Source: Pseudomonas sp. PDM04
Lineage (GTDB): Bacteria; Pseudomonadota; Gammaproteobacteria; Pseudomonadales; Pseudomonadaceae
Direction of reading: 5' to 3'
Assembly: GCF_014851765.1 (NCBI RefSeq)
Contig: NZ_JACVAI010000005.1
Location: forward strand, 62,001-126,000
DNA length: 64,000 nucleotides
Below the pieces are notes generated by a model. The model was not told the DNA's origin, ran no database searches, and saw only the letters and a program-made list of their open reading frames with translations. This document shows positions 7,242-16,840 of this stretch, piece by piece (within the stretch, counting starts at the first letter, position 1; the number at the start of each line of letters is the position of its first letter). The translations under genes and the position numbers were made by a program.

Positions 7242-8305
7242 AGCACCTGTTGCTGGCCTGCGCCGTGGTGATGCTGGTGGCGTGCTCGGACAAGGAACCG
7301 CCCCCGGAGCCGGTACGCCCGGTGTTGTCGGTCCGGGTGCAGGCGCTGGACGAGCAAACGCTCGGTCGCTTCGCCGGCAGCATCCAGGCCCGTTACGAAA
7401 CCAATGTGGGCTTTCGCGTGCCGGGGCGGATCGCCAGTCGCAACGTCGATGTCGGCGCCGAAGTGGAGAAGGGGGCGTTGCTCGCCACGCTCGATCCCAC
7501 GGATCAGCAGAACCAGTTGCGCGCGGCGCAGGGCGATCTGGCGCAGGTCCAGGCGCAGTTGATCAATGCCCAGGCCGACGCCCGTCGCCAACAGGAATTG
7601 TTCGATCGCGGGGTGGGCGCCCAGGCGCAACTGGACATTGCCCAGACCAATCTGAAAACCACACAAGCCTCCTATGACCAGGCGAAGTCGGCCGTCGATC
7701 AGGCCCAGGACGCGCTCGGCTACGTCGAGTTGCACACCGATCACAAGGCCATTGTGACCGCGTGGAATGCCGAAGCCGGCCAGGTGGTGACGGCCGGCCA
7801 GCAGGTCGTGACCCTGGCGCAGCCGGACATCAAGGAAGCGGTGATCGACCTGCCCGACACGCTGGTCGATCAGTTGCCGGCGGACGTGGTGTTCCAGGTC
7901 GCCGTGGAACTGGACCCGAGCATCACCACCACGGCCACGGTACGTGAAATCGAACCCCAGGCGCAGAGCGCCACCCGCACCCGCCGCGCGCGCCTGACCC
8001 TGGCCGAAACACCGCCCGGTTTTCGCCTGGGCACCGCCATCGGCGTGATCCTCAGTTCGACGATCAAACCGCGTATCGAGCTGCCCCTGACCGCCCTGCA
8101 GGACGCCGATGGGAAAACCCGGATCTGGGTCATCGATGTGCAGAATGCAACGGTTTCGCCCCGGGAGGTGCAGGTGGTCAGCCGCAGCGGTTCGACGATG
8201 GTCCTGGCCAGCGGTGTGAAGACTGGCGAACGGGTGGTGAGTGCCGGCGTCAACAGCCTGAAGCCCGGGCAGAAAGTGAAAATCGACGAGGACAGCCCAC
8301 GATGA
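7238..8305 (+). CDS. RND efflux periplasmic adaptor lipoprotein (second; TriB-like)
   Basis: This second adaptor has 355 residues when started at the ATG that overlaps the previous stop. That start gives a clean signal peptide with lipobox LVAC and cysteine 16, whereas a longer upstream frame lacks one. The domain order matches the first adaptor: lipoyl half FRVPGRIASRNV, long coiled hairpin rich in Gln and Ala, second lipoyl half HTDHKAIVTAWNAEAG, then beta-barrel. In TriABC both adaptors are required because they have distinct roles in the assembly. It is translationally coupled to the genes on both sides (ATGA junctions). Confidence 0.92.
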   Translation: MKHLLLACAVVMLVACSDKEPPPEPVRPVLSVRVQALDEQTLGRFAGSIQARYETNVGFRVPGRIASRNVDVGAEVEKGALLATLDPTDQQNQLRAAQGDLAQVQAQLINAQADARRQQELFDRGVGAQAQLDIAQTNLKTTQASYDQAKSAVDQAQDALGYVELHTDHKAIVTAWNAEAGQVVTAGQQVVTLAQPDIKEAVIDLPDTLVDQLPADVVFQVAVELDPSITTTATVREIEPQAQSATRTRRARLTLAETPPGFRLGTAIGVILSSTIKPRIELPLTALQDADGKTRIWVIDVQNATVSPREVQVVSRSGSTMVLASGVKTGERVVSAGVNSLKPGQKVKIDEDSPR

Positions 8306-11300
8306 AAGGGAGTTTCAACTTATCCGAATGGGCGCTCAGGCATCAGTCGTTCATCTGGTACCTGATGCTGGTCGCGTTGCTGATGGGGGTGTTCTCCTAC
8401 CTGAACCTGGGTCGCGAGGAAGACCCTTCGTTCACCATCAAGACCATGGTGATCCAGAGCCGCTGGCCCGGTGCGACCCAGGAAGAAACCCTCAAGCAGG
8501 TCACGGACCGCATCGAGAAAAAACTCGAGGAGCTCGACTCCCTCGACTACGTGAAAAGCTACACCCGGCCCGGCGAATCGACGGTGTTCGTGTTCCTGCG
8601 CGACACCACCAGCGCCAAGGACATCCCGGAAATCTGGTACCAGGTGCGCAAGAAGATCAACGACATCCGTGGCCAGTTTCCCCAGGGGCTGCAAGGGCCG
8701 GCGTTCAACGACGAGTTCGGCGATGTGTTCGGTTCGGTGTACGCCTTCACCGCCGACGGTTTGTCGATGCGCCAGCTGCGCGATTACGTCGAGCAGGTCC
8801 GCGCCGAGATCCGTGACGTGCCCGGGCTGGGCAAGGTCGAGATGATCGGCGAACAGGATGAAGTGCTCTACCTGAACTTCTCCACCCGCAAACTGGCGGC
8901 GCTGGGCATTGATGAGCGTCAGGTGGTGTCCAGCCTGCAATCGCAGAACGCGGTGACGCCCGCCGGGGTGATCGAGGCCGGTCCGGAGCGGATCTCCGTG
9001 CGCACCAGCGGCCAGTTCGCTTCGGAAAAGGACCTGGCAAACGTCAACCTGCGGCTCAACGATCGCTTCTATCGCCTGGCGGACATTGCCGAGATCAGCC
9101 GGGGTTATGTCGACCCGGCGAACCCGGAGTTTCGTTTCAACGGGAAGCCGGCCATCGGCCTGGCCATCGCCATGAAGAAGGGTGGCAACATCCAGACGTT
9201 CGGCAAGGCGCTGCATCAGCGCATGACCGAACTGACCGCCGACCTGCCCGTGGGCGTCGGCGTGCACAATGTGTCCGACCAGGCCGCCGTCGTGGAAAAG
9301 GCCGTCGGTGGCTTCACCAGCGCCCTGTTCGAAGCGGTGGTGATCGTGATGCTGGTCAGTTTCGTCAGCCTGGGTGTACGCGCAGGTCTGGTGGTGGCTT
9401 GCTCGATTCCCCTGGTGCTGGCCATGGTCTTTGTGTTCATGGAATACAGCGGCATCACCATGCAGCGGATCTCCCTCGGCGCCCTGATCATCGCCCTCGG
9501 CCTGCTGGTGGATGACGCGATGATCACCGTGGAGATGATGGTCACGCGCCTGGAAATGGGCGAAACCAAGGAACAGGCGGCCACGTTCGCCTACACCTCC
9601 ACCGCGTTCCCGATGCTCACCGGCACGCTGGTGACGGTCGCGGGTTTCGTGCCCATTGGCCTGAACGCCAGTTCGGCGGGCGAATACACCTTCACCCTGT
9701 TCGCGGTGATCGCCGTGGCGATGCTGGTGTCATGGATCGTCGCGGTGCTGTTCGCGCCGGTCATCGGCGTGCACATCCTCAGCGCCAACGTCAAACCCCA
9801 TGCCGCCGAGCCCGGGCGCATTGGCCGCGGCTTCAACTACGGCATGCTCTGGGCGATGCGCAATCGCTGGTGGGCCATCGGCATCACCATCGCCTTGTTC
9901 GTCGTGTCGGTGTATTCCATGAAGTTTGTGCAGAACCAGTTCTTCCCGTCCTCGGACCGTCCGGAAATCCTCGTCGACCTGAACCTGCCGCAAAACGCTT
10001 CGATCGCCGAAACCCGCAAGGCCGTGGACAAGCTGGAAGCGACGCTCAAGGACGACCCGGACATCGAGCGCTGGAGCACCTACATCGGCGAAGGCGCGAT
10101 CCGTTTCTACCTGCCGCTGGACCAGCAGTTGCAGAACCCGTACTACGCGCAACTGGTCATCGTCAGCAAAGGCCTGGAGTCGCGCGAGGCCCTCAGCCAG
10201 CGGTTGCGCGAGCGCTTGCGCAAGGAGTTCGTCGGCATCGGCAGCTACGTCCAGGCACTGGAAATGGGGCCGCCGGTCGGTCGGCCCATTCAATACCGGG
10301 TCAGCGGCAAGGACATCGACCAGGTGCGCAAGCACGCCATCGCCCTGGCCACCGAACTGGACAAGAATTCGCACATCGGCGAGATCATCTACGACTGGAA
10401 CGAGCCGGGCAAAGTGCTGCGCATCGACATCGCCCAGGACAAGGTGCGGCAGTTGGGGCTGTCATCGGAAGAAGTGGCGAACCTGATGAACAGCATCGTC
10501 GCCGGAGCACCCGTGACGCAGGTCGATGATGACATCTACCTGATCAACGTCGTGGGGCGCGCGGTCGATGATGAGCGCGGTACGCCGGAAACCCTGCAGA
10601 ACCTGCAAATCGTCACGCCCAGCGGCACCTCGATTCCACTGCTGGCTTTCGCCACCCTGCGCTATGAGCTCGAGCAGCCACTGGTGTGGCGTCGCGACCG
10701 CAGGCCGACGATCACCATCAAGGCGGCGGTGCGCGACGAGATTCAACCGACCGACCTGGTCACGCAGTTGAAGCCGACCATCGACCAGTTCGCCGCTTCG
10801 TTGCCGGTGGGTTACAAGGTCGCCACTGGCGGCACGGTGGAGGAAAGCGCCAAGGCCCAGGGGCCGATCGCCAAGGTCGTGCCGTTGATGCTGTTCCTGA
10901 TGGCGACCTTCTTGATGATCCAGCTGCACAGCGGGCAGAAGCTGTTCCTGGTCGCCAGCGTCGCGCCGCTCGGACTGATTGGCGTGGTCCTGGCGCTGAT
11001 TCCGACGGGCACGCCGATGGGCTTCGTGGCGATCCTCGGGATTCTGGCGTTGATCGGCATCATCATCCGCAACTCGGTGATTCTGGTAACCCAGATCGAC
11101 GCCTACGAGAAGGCCGGTTCCACGCCATGGGACGCGGTGGTGCAAGCCACGGAACACCGGCGCCGGCCGATTCTGCTGACCGCCGCAGCGGCGAGCCTGG
11201 GGATGATCCCGATTGCCCGGGAAGTGTTCTGGGGGCCGATGGCCTACGCGATGATCGGCGGCATCATCATCGCGACGCTGCTGACACTGCTGTTTTTGCC

Positions 11301-11355
11301 GGCGCTGTATGTGGCCTGGTACAGGATTCGCGAGCCGAAGCAGGAGGCGCAGTAA
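8302..11355 (+). CDS. RND efflux pump, inner-membrane transporter (TriC-like)
   Basis: This 1017-residue proton-driven pump has the standard RND fold: one membrane helix, a large periplasmic loop, a helix bundle, a second periplasmic loop and a second bundle. The helix 4 motif LGLLVDDAMITVEMM carries the paired aspartates of the proton relay near residues 403-404, and the repeat half has GIIIRNSVILVTQID. The N-terminal LNLGREEDPSFTIKTMVIQ is typical of the TriC/VexF-type branch rather than MexB/AcrB. No outer-membrane channel gene follows; TriABC uses OpmH, encoded elsewhere, and the same is likely here. Substrates cannot be told from sequence. Confidence 0.95.
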   Translation: MKGSFNLSEWALRHQSFIWYLMLVALLMGVFSYLNLGREEDPSFTIKTMVIQSRWPGATQEETLKQVTDRIEKKLEELDSLDYVKSYTRPGESTVFVFLRDTTSAKDIPEIWYQVRKKINDIRGQFPQGLQGPAFNDEFGDVFGSVYAFTADGLSMRQLRDYVEQVRAEIRDVPGLGKVEMIGEQDEVLYLNFSTRKLAALGIDERQVVSSLQSQNAVTPAGVIEAGPERISVRTSGQFASEKDLANVNLRLNDRFYRLADIAEISRGYVDPANPEFRFNGKPAIGLAIAMKKGGNIQTFGKALHQRMTELTADLPVGVGVHNVSDQAAVVEKAVGGFTSALFEAVVIVMLVSFVSLGVRAGLVVACSIPLVLAMVFVFMEYSGITMQRISLGALIIALGLLVDDAMITVEMMVTRLEMGETKEQAATFAYTSTAFPMLTGTLVTVAGFVPIGLNASSAGEYTFTLFAVIAVAMLVSWIVAVLFAPVIGVHILSANVKPHAAEPGRIGRGFNYGMLWAMRNRWWAIGITIALFVVSVYSMKFVQNQFFPSSDRPEILVDLNLPQNASIAETRKAVDKLEATLKDDPDIERWSTYIGEGAIRFYLPLDQQLQNPYYAQLVIVSKGLESREALSQRLRERLRKEFVGIGSYVQALEMGPPVGRPIQYRVSGKDIDQVRKHAIALATELDKNSHIGEIIYDWNEPGKVLRIDIAQDKVRQLGLSSEEVANLMNSIVAGAPVTQVDDDIYLINVVGRAVDDERGTPETLQNLQIVTPSGTSIPLLAFATLRYELEQPLVWRRDRRPTITIKAAVRDEIQPTDLVTQLKPTIDQFAASLPVGYKVATGGTVEESAKAQGPIAKVVPLMLFLMATFLMIQLHSGQKLFLVASVAPLGLIGVVLALIPTGTPMGFVAILGILALIGIIIRNSVILVTQIDAYEKAGSTPWDAVVQATEHRRRPILLTAAAASLGMIPIAREVFWGPMAYAMIGGIIIATLLTLLFLPALYVAWYRIREPKQEAQ

Positions 11356-11356
11356 A

Positions 11357-11440
11357 GGCGAGCAGGCTCGTTCCCACAGGGGACCCGAGTCGTTCTGGCA
11401 CAACGCGGTCTCCTTTGGGAGCGAGCCTGCTCGCGAAGGC
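11357..11440. repeat. REP inverted pair
   Basis: Two REP units in opposite orientation (11357-11380 and about 11415-11440) lie between the convergent pump and methyltransferase genes. The first unit has a one-base change (GCTCGTTCCCAC). Confidence 0.9.
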
Positions 11441-11451
11441 GGCCCCCCAGC

Positions 11452-12081
11452 CTATGCCGACTTGCGCCAGACACTGGCCAACCAAGGCTGCTGCGCCCTC
11501 GGCAGCCCCGCCGGCCGGTAGTAGTGCTCCAGCTCGACGAACCCGGCTGCGGTCAGCAAGCTCTGCCAGGCCGCCAGGTCGTGATACGCCCCATACCGGG
11601 GGCCGTTCCAGCCTTCCTGATTCTCGCCGCGCGGATTGGAGCTGAACAACACACCACCGGGTTTCAACGTGCCATGTAATTGCTGCAACACCCGAGGCAA
11701 TTCCTGGCGCGGAATGTGGAACAGCACGGCATTGGCAAAAATACCGTCGAAGCGCCCGGCTGGCAGGTCGAGCTTGAGGAAATCCTGCTGCCAGACCTCG
11801 CAACCGCTGTCTTCACGGGCCATCTGCGCAAACTTTTCCGAGCCGTCGAGCCCCACCGCGCGGTGGCCCAGGCGCGTGAACGTCTGCAAATCGCGCCCCG
11901 GCCCGCAACCAAAATCGAGAATATCGAACGGCGCTTCGCCCTGAATATGGCGCAGCAATGCATCGATGTTCTGGCTGACATCGTGATCGCGGGTGCCTTC
12001 GCGAAAGCCTTCGGCCACCGAATTGTAATGGCCCAGGGTGGTGGCGGTGATTTGCTCGAGGTCGGCGGGGGTCTGTTTCAT
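11452..12081 (-). CDS. Class I SAM-dependent methyltransferase
   Basis: This 209-residue protein, begun at MKQTPADLEQ, is a small cytoplasmic methyltransferase. Motif I (ILDFGCGPGRDL) near residues 53-64 binds S-adenosylmethionine. An acidic residue at the end of strand 2 (AVGLDGSEKF) and the DGIFANAVLFHIPR segment complete the fold. The frame is open a further 27 codons upstream, but that part is low in similarity to the family and the internal ATG is the better start. The substrate is unknown. It is transcribed alone and converges on the efflux operon. Confidence 0.85.
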   Translation of the reverse strand: MKQTPADLEQITATTLGHYNSVAEGFREGTRDHDVSQNIDALLRHIQGEAPFDILDFGCGPGRDLQTFTRLGHRAVGLDGSEKFAQMAREDSGCEVWQQDFLKLDLPAGRFDGIFANAVLFHIPRQELPRVLQQLHGTLKPGGVLFSSNPRGENQEGWNGPRYGAYHDLAAWQSLLTAAGFVELEHYYRPAGLPRAQQPWLASVWRKSA

Positions 12082-12212
12082 GGTCGGCTGCACAGGCTGG
12101 GAATCTGCCGAATATACGCCATGCAGGCGGTCGACCCTGTTACTTCTTACAGTATCGGTCAAGTCAAAAAAGGCTCAGTCTTTTGCCGATGGAAGCAAAG
12201 GGATGTTGTGCC

Positions 12213-15047
12213 GTGAATGCTCATCATGACGCTGATACACCGACCTTGCTGGTCGCGGACCCGCGTTCGCGGGTCGTCCGCCGTGTCGGTTATTGCCGTC
12301 AGGGCGGCTCTTGCGTCATTGAATCGCGCATCAACCGACACCTTTACGATGGGGTGGGGCGGGAGGTCGAGTCCTGGGACCCGCGACTCCACGGCTCGAC
12401 CGCAAAACCAAACCAGGCGACGGTCTACGGTTTGAGTGGTCAACCCTTGCTGACGGACAGCGTGGACGCCGGTTGGCTGCTGAGCCTGTTGAATCGCGCG
12501 GGCTTGCCGCATGCATCCTGGGATGGGCGAGGGAGCCGGATGCATTGCGCCTATGATGAGCAGCAGCGTCTGCTGGCGGTCACGGAACAGGCCGCTGACG
12601 CATCGCCCCGTGTGGTTGACCGCTTCACCTACGGGGACACTGGCGAGGAGCGGGCCGAGCGCAACCAATGTGGCCGGTTGATTCGCCATGACGACCCGGC
12701 CGGCTCTCAGAGCATCCAGCAATACGGCCTGATCGGCGCGGTGCGGGTTGAAAGCCGGCGCTTTCTCATCGAATTGGAAGCCCCCGACTGGCCTCTCGAC
12801 ATCGACGCCCGGGACGCGTGGCTGGAAGATCAGGCGTACGTCACGCGGCATGCTTTCCTGCCCACCGGGGAAGTTGAGCAGCAACACGATGCCATGGGTA
12901 ATCTTCGACGCTTCGGCTACGACGTAGCGGGGCAGTCGGCAGCGGTCTGGTTGTCGCTGGCCGGGAACGGCAAAACGACGCAATGCCTGGTCAGCAATAT
13001 TCGCTACAACGCCCAGGGTCAGGTCGAACGCGAGACCGCTGGCAATGGCGTGATCAGTCAAGCCTTTTACGCTGACGAGGAGGGGCGGCTGACTCGCCTG
13101 GTGTCGGCTGTGGAGGCTGACAGCCCCTTGCAGGACCTGAATTACACTTATGATCCAGTCGGCAACATCATCGAACTGGAAGACAGGGCCCAGGCCGTGA
13201 GCTGGTTCAACAACCAGCGCATCGAACCGATCAACCGCTATCGTTACGACAGCCTCTATCAGCTGGTCGAAGCCACTGGCTGGGAAGTCAGCACGCCGAG
13301 CCACGGTCCGCCGTTACCCGCGCTGTTACCCACGCCGCTGGACCCCAACCAACGACGCCATTACACCCAGCGTTTCGACTACGACGCAGCAGGTAACCTG
13401 ATCACCCGCCATCACAGCGGGGCGCCGGGTTTTTCCATGTTCACGTCCGGGCGCAGCAACCGCAGCCTGGCGCAACGGGACGACGGCTCGCTGCCGGGGG
13501 AGCCGGACATCGAGTCGGGCTTCGATGCCTGCGGTAATCAGCGTGAGTTGTTGCGCGGACAAACCATGACCTGGGATGTGCGCAACCAGTTGAGCCGGGT
13601 TTCTTTGGTCCGCCGCGAAGATGAGCCCGGTGATGACGAGTGTTATACCTATGACCGTCCGGGCCATCGCCTGCGCAAGGTGCACATTCGCCATACGCCC
13701 GCGCGCGAGCTCCACGATGAAGTCCGTTATCTCCCCAGCCTGGAAATCCGCTGCCAGGCCGATGGCGGGGAACACCACGTGATCCTGGCCGAAGCGGGAC
13801 GCAGCAGCGTTCGAGTGTTGCATTGGCCGCAAGGTGAGCATGCCGAACAACTGCGCTACAACCTGCGCGATCACCTCGGCTCCACCACGCTGGAGGTGGA
13901 CGACGAGGCGGGGGTATTGACCCAGGAGCACTACTACCCCTTCGGCGGAACAGCCTGCTGGGCCGGTCAAAACGAGGGGGTGGCGAAATACAAAACCCTT
14001 CGTTATTCGGGCAAGGAGCGCGATGCGACGGGGTTGTACTACTACGGCTTCCGGTACCTGGCAACGTGGTTGCAGCGTTGGATCAGCCCGGACCCGGCGG
14101 GCGACGAAGACGGACCCAATCGCTATGTGATGGTGGGCAACAACCCGATTAATTTCATTGACCGATTTGGCCTGGTTGGAGAAGTCAGCGTCTTTCAGGA
14201 AGTCTTCGAGACAGTGGCCATCGCCATCGTTTCATTGTTGGTTGGGGTCGGCGTGGCCAAGCTCACGGGCATTACTGCAGTTGGCTCCGTAACGGGGGCA
14301 TTATTGTTCGTAACACTCCTGAATTACCGACATTCGCAATGGGCGGCGTCGGGCTCAAAACAGCGAATGGTCAATGTTGCGAACCGAGTGGGCTTGACCT
14401 CCGAAGAAACCAACAGCTTTAAGGCCTTTGAAGCTGCGCAACGCAAGGTTCGTGGGAGCACCCCGATGGCCTTCGCGCTTTTCCTGCTAAAAACAGGAGA
14501 GATTTTTGGTTACGGAGGGCCTAAGGCCAATATGGAAAAGGCACGTAAAGTCCTGGCTGACAGCAAGAATCCAGAACGAGATTTAAAACCATTGGGTTAT
14601 GCCGTGAAGTCGATTCGCGCCGCCCGGAAAGAACCCTCAACATCAGCCCCAAGTGGAGCGTCTGGCACTCAGTTTGAGTCAGGCAGTCCGGTCGCTGAAT
14701 CCCAGCGAGCGAAAAAGGGGCGTAAAACGCCCTCGTCCAGCTCCGTTCCATCCCTGAGGCCCTACACGCGAACTGCCCCCTCGCCACGGCTGGAAATTGA
14801 TACAACAGCAATATCGGCGATCCTGGCGGCCGAAGATCGTGACAGTCAGATCGTGAATAGGACGCTCGAACATTTGCGCGAGGGGCGTTTCAGCGCGGTC
14901 CATTGGCATGGCTACGGTAAAAATTTATGGTCTGCAGATTTGTCTGGATATAACGAGCACACGGGGCGCGGCGCTTACAGATTGATGCTTCATCACGACA
15001 AAGGCAATAAATACACCGTCATGGATATAGTGAATCCACATCACTAA
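12213..15047 (+). CDS. TccC/Rhs-family polymorphic toxin (orphan)
   Basis: This 944-residue protein begins HHDADTPTLLVADPRS, then YDGVGREVESWDPRL and LLTDSVDAGW, matching the start of TccC/SepC components of insecticidal toxin complexes. YD-type Rhs repeats follow, then the core LRYNLRDHLGSTTLEV with YYPFGG and the end motif GNNPINFIDRFGL near residue 650, where these proteins self-cleave. The last roughly 290 residues are variable: a hydrophobic pair of helices, a Ser/Pro-rich basic linker, and an 80-residue tail ending YTVMDIVNPHH that resembles RelE/barnase-like toxin domains. GTG 12213 is preferred (AAAGGGA 9 bases upstream); ATG 12189 is possible. No TcdA/TcdB partners or immunity gene adjoin. 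GC content falls after the core. Confidence 0.88.
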   Translation: MNAHHDADTPTLLVADPRSRVVRRVGYCRQGGSCVIESRINRHLYDGVGREVESWDPRLHGSTAKPNQATVYGLSGQPLLTDSVDAGWLLSLLNRAGLPHASWDGRGSRMHCAYDEQQRLLAVTEQAADASPRVVDRFTYGDTGEERAERNQCGRLIRHDDPAGSQSIQQYGLIGAVRVESRRFLIELEAPDWPLDIDARDAWLEDQAYVTRHAFLPTGEVEQQHDAMGNLRRFGYDVAGQSAAVWLSLAGNGKTTQCLVSNIRYNAQGQVERETAGNGVISQAFYADEEGRLTRLVSAVEADSPLQDLNYTYDPVGNIIELEDRAQAVSWFNNQRIEPINRYRYDSLYQLVEATGWEVSTPSHGPPLPALLPTPLDPNQRRHYTQRFDYDAAGNLITRHHSGAPGFSMFTSGRSNRSLAQRDDGSLPGEPDIESGFDACGNQRELLRGQTMTWDVRNQLSRVSLVRREDEPGDDECYTYDRPGHRLRKVHIRHTPARELHDEVRYLPSLEIRCQADGGEHHVILAEAGRSSVRVLHWPQGEHAEQLRYNLRDHLGSTTLEVDDEAGVLTQEHYYPFGGTACWAGQNEGVAKYKTLRYSGKERDATGLYYYGFRYLATWLQRWISPDPAGDEDGPNRYVMVGNNPINFIDRFGLVGEVSVFQEVFETVAIAIVSLLVGVGVAKLTGITAVGSVTGALLFVTLLNYRHSQWAASGSKQRMVNVANRVGLTSEETNSFKAFEAAQRKVRGSTPMAFALFLLKTGEIFGYGGPKANMEKARKVLADSKNPERDLKPLGYAVKSIRAARKEPSTSAPSGASGTQFESGSPVAESQRAKKGRKTPSSSSVPSLRPYTRTAPSPRLEIDTTAISAILAAEDRDSQIVNRTLEHLREGRFSAVHWHGYGKNLWSADLSGYNEHTGRGAYRLMLHHDKGNKYTVMDIVNPHH

Positions 15048-15048
15048 A

Positions 15049-15076
15049 ACGCGGGGGGCGGATTCCCCGCCCCCGC
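15049..15076 (-). terminator. GC-rich hairpin between the convergent toxin and metI genes
   Basis: GCGGGGGGCGG and CCGCCCCCGC can pair around a short ATTCC loop. Read on the minus strand the hairpin is followed by GTTTTAG, so it probably ends the metQNI transcript. Confidence 0.6.
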
Positions 15077-15082
15077 TCGCGA

Positions 15083-15727
15083 TCAACGCTTGTTCAACCC
15101 CCGAGCCAGGCGATCCCCACCCAACTGAATCACCGCCACCAACGCCACCAGCAACACGATCACCGTCAACATGATCTGGCTGTCGAAACGCTGATAGCCG
15201 TAGCGATAGGCGATGTCGCCCAACCCGCCCGCGCCAATCGCGCCGGCCATGGCCGAGGAGTTGATCATGGTCACCAGGGTAATGGTGAAACCACCGACGA
15301 TTCCCGGCAGCGCCTCAGGCAACAACACATGCCAGACAATGTGCCAGCGCCGGCAGCCCATGGCCTGCGCCGCTTCGATCAAACCGTGATCGACCTCGCG
15401 CAGACTGACCTCGGCGATGCGCGCAAAGAATGGCGTGGCGGCGATGGTCAGCGGCACCACGGCGGCCCAGACGCCGTAGGTGGTGCCGACGATCAGGCGG
15501 GTGAACGGAATCAGCGCCACCATCAGGATCAGGAACGGGATCGAGCGGAACAGGTTGACGAACGCGCCCAGCGCGCGGTTCAGCGCCGGTGCCTCGTAGA
15601 TCCCGCCCTTGCCACTGGTGACCAGGATCACCGCCAGCGGAATGCCCGCCAGCAGCGCGATCAATGACGACACCCCGACCATTAGGAAGGTGTCGATGAA
15701 ACCTTGCAGCAAACGATCAAACCACAT
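15083..15727 (-). CDS. metI: Methionine ABC transporter permease MetI
   Basis: This 214-residue inner-membrane protein is the channel subunit of the D/L-methionine importer. It has five membrane segments and the EAA loop ([27 protein letters not shown] with conserved EAA and G) that contacts MetN. The start is the ATG at 15727 inside the last codons of metN, an 11-base overlap. The open frame extends much further upstream but only as a shadow of metN. It is the last gene of the SfnB-monooxygenase-metQNI series. Confidence 0.95.
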   Translation of the reverse strand: MWFDRLLQGFIDTFLMVGVSSLIALLAGIPLAVILVTSGKGGIYEAPALNRALGAFVNLFRSIPFLILMVALIPFTRLIVGTTYGVWAAVVPLTIAATPFFARIAEVSLREVDHGLIEAAQAMGCRRWHIVWHVLLPEALPGIVGGFTITLVTMINSSAMAGAIGAGGLGDIAYRYGYQRFDSQIMLTVIVLLVALVAVIQLGGDRLARGLNKR

Positions 15728-16838
15728 AACCCAGCACCTCCACCTGTTGGGCCCAGCGACTGGCGCGCAGGCGCAATTCTTCAGCGCCCAGCGACGAGCC
15801 GGACACCGCCAGCAGCAATTGCCCCAGGGCATGCCCCTGAATCCGTTCCACGCCGCCCTGCAGCAACCGCACGCGACCGCCGAGGGCGGCGAACAGCGCG
15901 GCCAGGTCCGGTTCGTCGGTGGCGCTGCCGGTGAACTGCAAACGCAGGACCACGGCGGCCTCGGGGGATTGCAGTTGCGTCTGCAGACGGCTCTGCAGTT
16001 CCGCCGGCAATCCGTGTTGCAACGGGGCGAGCAAGGTTTTGCTGACCTCGTGCTGCGGGTTGCCGAAGACTTCCCACACCGGCCCTTGCTCGACGACGCG
16101 ACCATGCTCCAGCACCACCACGCGGTCGCAGATGTCGCGGATCACCGCCATTTCGTGGGTGATCAGCACGATGGTCAAACCCAGGCGCTGGTTGATCTCG
16201 CGCAGCAGGCCGAGGATCGATTGCGTGGTCTCCGGATCGAGTGCCGACGTGGCTTCATCGCACAGCAGGATCTCGGGGTCGTGCACCAGTGCGCGGGCGA
16301 TGCCGACGCGCTGTTTCTGTCCGCCGGAAAGCTGCGCCGGGTACGCCTTGTGTTTGGCTTGCAGGCCTACCAGCTCCAGCAGTTCACGGACTTTGCGCTC
16401 GCGTTGTTCCCTGGGCACGCCGGCGACTTTCAGCGGCAGCTCGACGTTCTGCCAGACGGTCTTGGCCGACATCAGGTTGAAGTGCTGGAAGATCATGCCG
16501 ATGCGCCGGCGCAGCGTCACCAGGCGGTCTTCATCGAACTCGCCGATGTCGACCTGATCGATCAGCACGCGACCGCTGCTCGGCTGCTCCAGGCGGTTGA
16601 TGGTGCGGATCAGCGACGACTTGCCGGCGCCGCTGCGACCGATGATGCCGAACACTTCGCCACGCTGGATCGCCAGGTCGATGCCGTGCAGGGCGGCCAC
16701 CGGGCCTTGCTGGCCGTTGTAGGTCTTGCCCACGCCGATGAAGCGCACGTGGGCGTGATTGAGCTGCGGGTGCAGTTCGGTCTGTTCGACTTTATGTCGC
16801 TCTGGAATTTCCAGTCGCAAGGGCGTCGCCGCAGTCAT
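15717..16838 (-). CDS. metN: Methionine ABC transporter ATP-binding protein MetN
   Basis: This roughly 373-residue ATPase of the methionine importer has Walker [10 protein letters not shown], signature LSGGQKQR, Walker [13 protein letters not shown] and switch ITHEM. A C-terminal NIL-type domain follows ([20 protein letters not shown], near residue 290), which binds methionine and gives feedback inhibition of transport in MetN of E. coli. The start at MTAATPLRL is preferred; an ATG five codons earlier (16853) overlaps metQ and is also possible. It lies 2 bases after metQ. Confidence 0.93.
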   Translation of the reverse strand: MTAATPLRLEIPERHKVEQTELHPQLNHAHVRFIGVGKTYNGQQGPVAALHGIDLAIQRGEVFGIIGRSGAGKSSLIRTINRLEQPSSGRVLIDQVDIGEFDEDRLVTLRRRIGMIFQHFNLMSAKTVWQNVELPLKVAGVPREQRERKVRELLELVGLQAKHKAYPAQLSGGQKQRVGIARALVHDPEILLCDEATSALDPETTQSILGLLREINQRLGLTIVLITHEMAVIRDICDRVVVLEHGRVVEQGPVWEVFGNPQHEVSKTLLAPLQHGLPAELQSRLQTQLQSPEAAVVLRLQFTGSATDEPDLAALFAALGGRVRLLQGGVERIQGHALGQLLLAVSGSSLGAEELRLRASRWAQQVEVLGYVV

Positions 16839-16840
16839 TT

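Noticed and set aside
12213-15047. The Rhs gene as an orphan fragment of a type VI VgrG/PAAR-linked Rhs element
   Set aside because: The N-terminus lacks PAAR or other type VI adaptor domains, and no vgrG or immunity genes adjoin. The start matches TccC proteins better.
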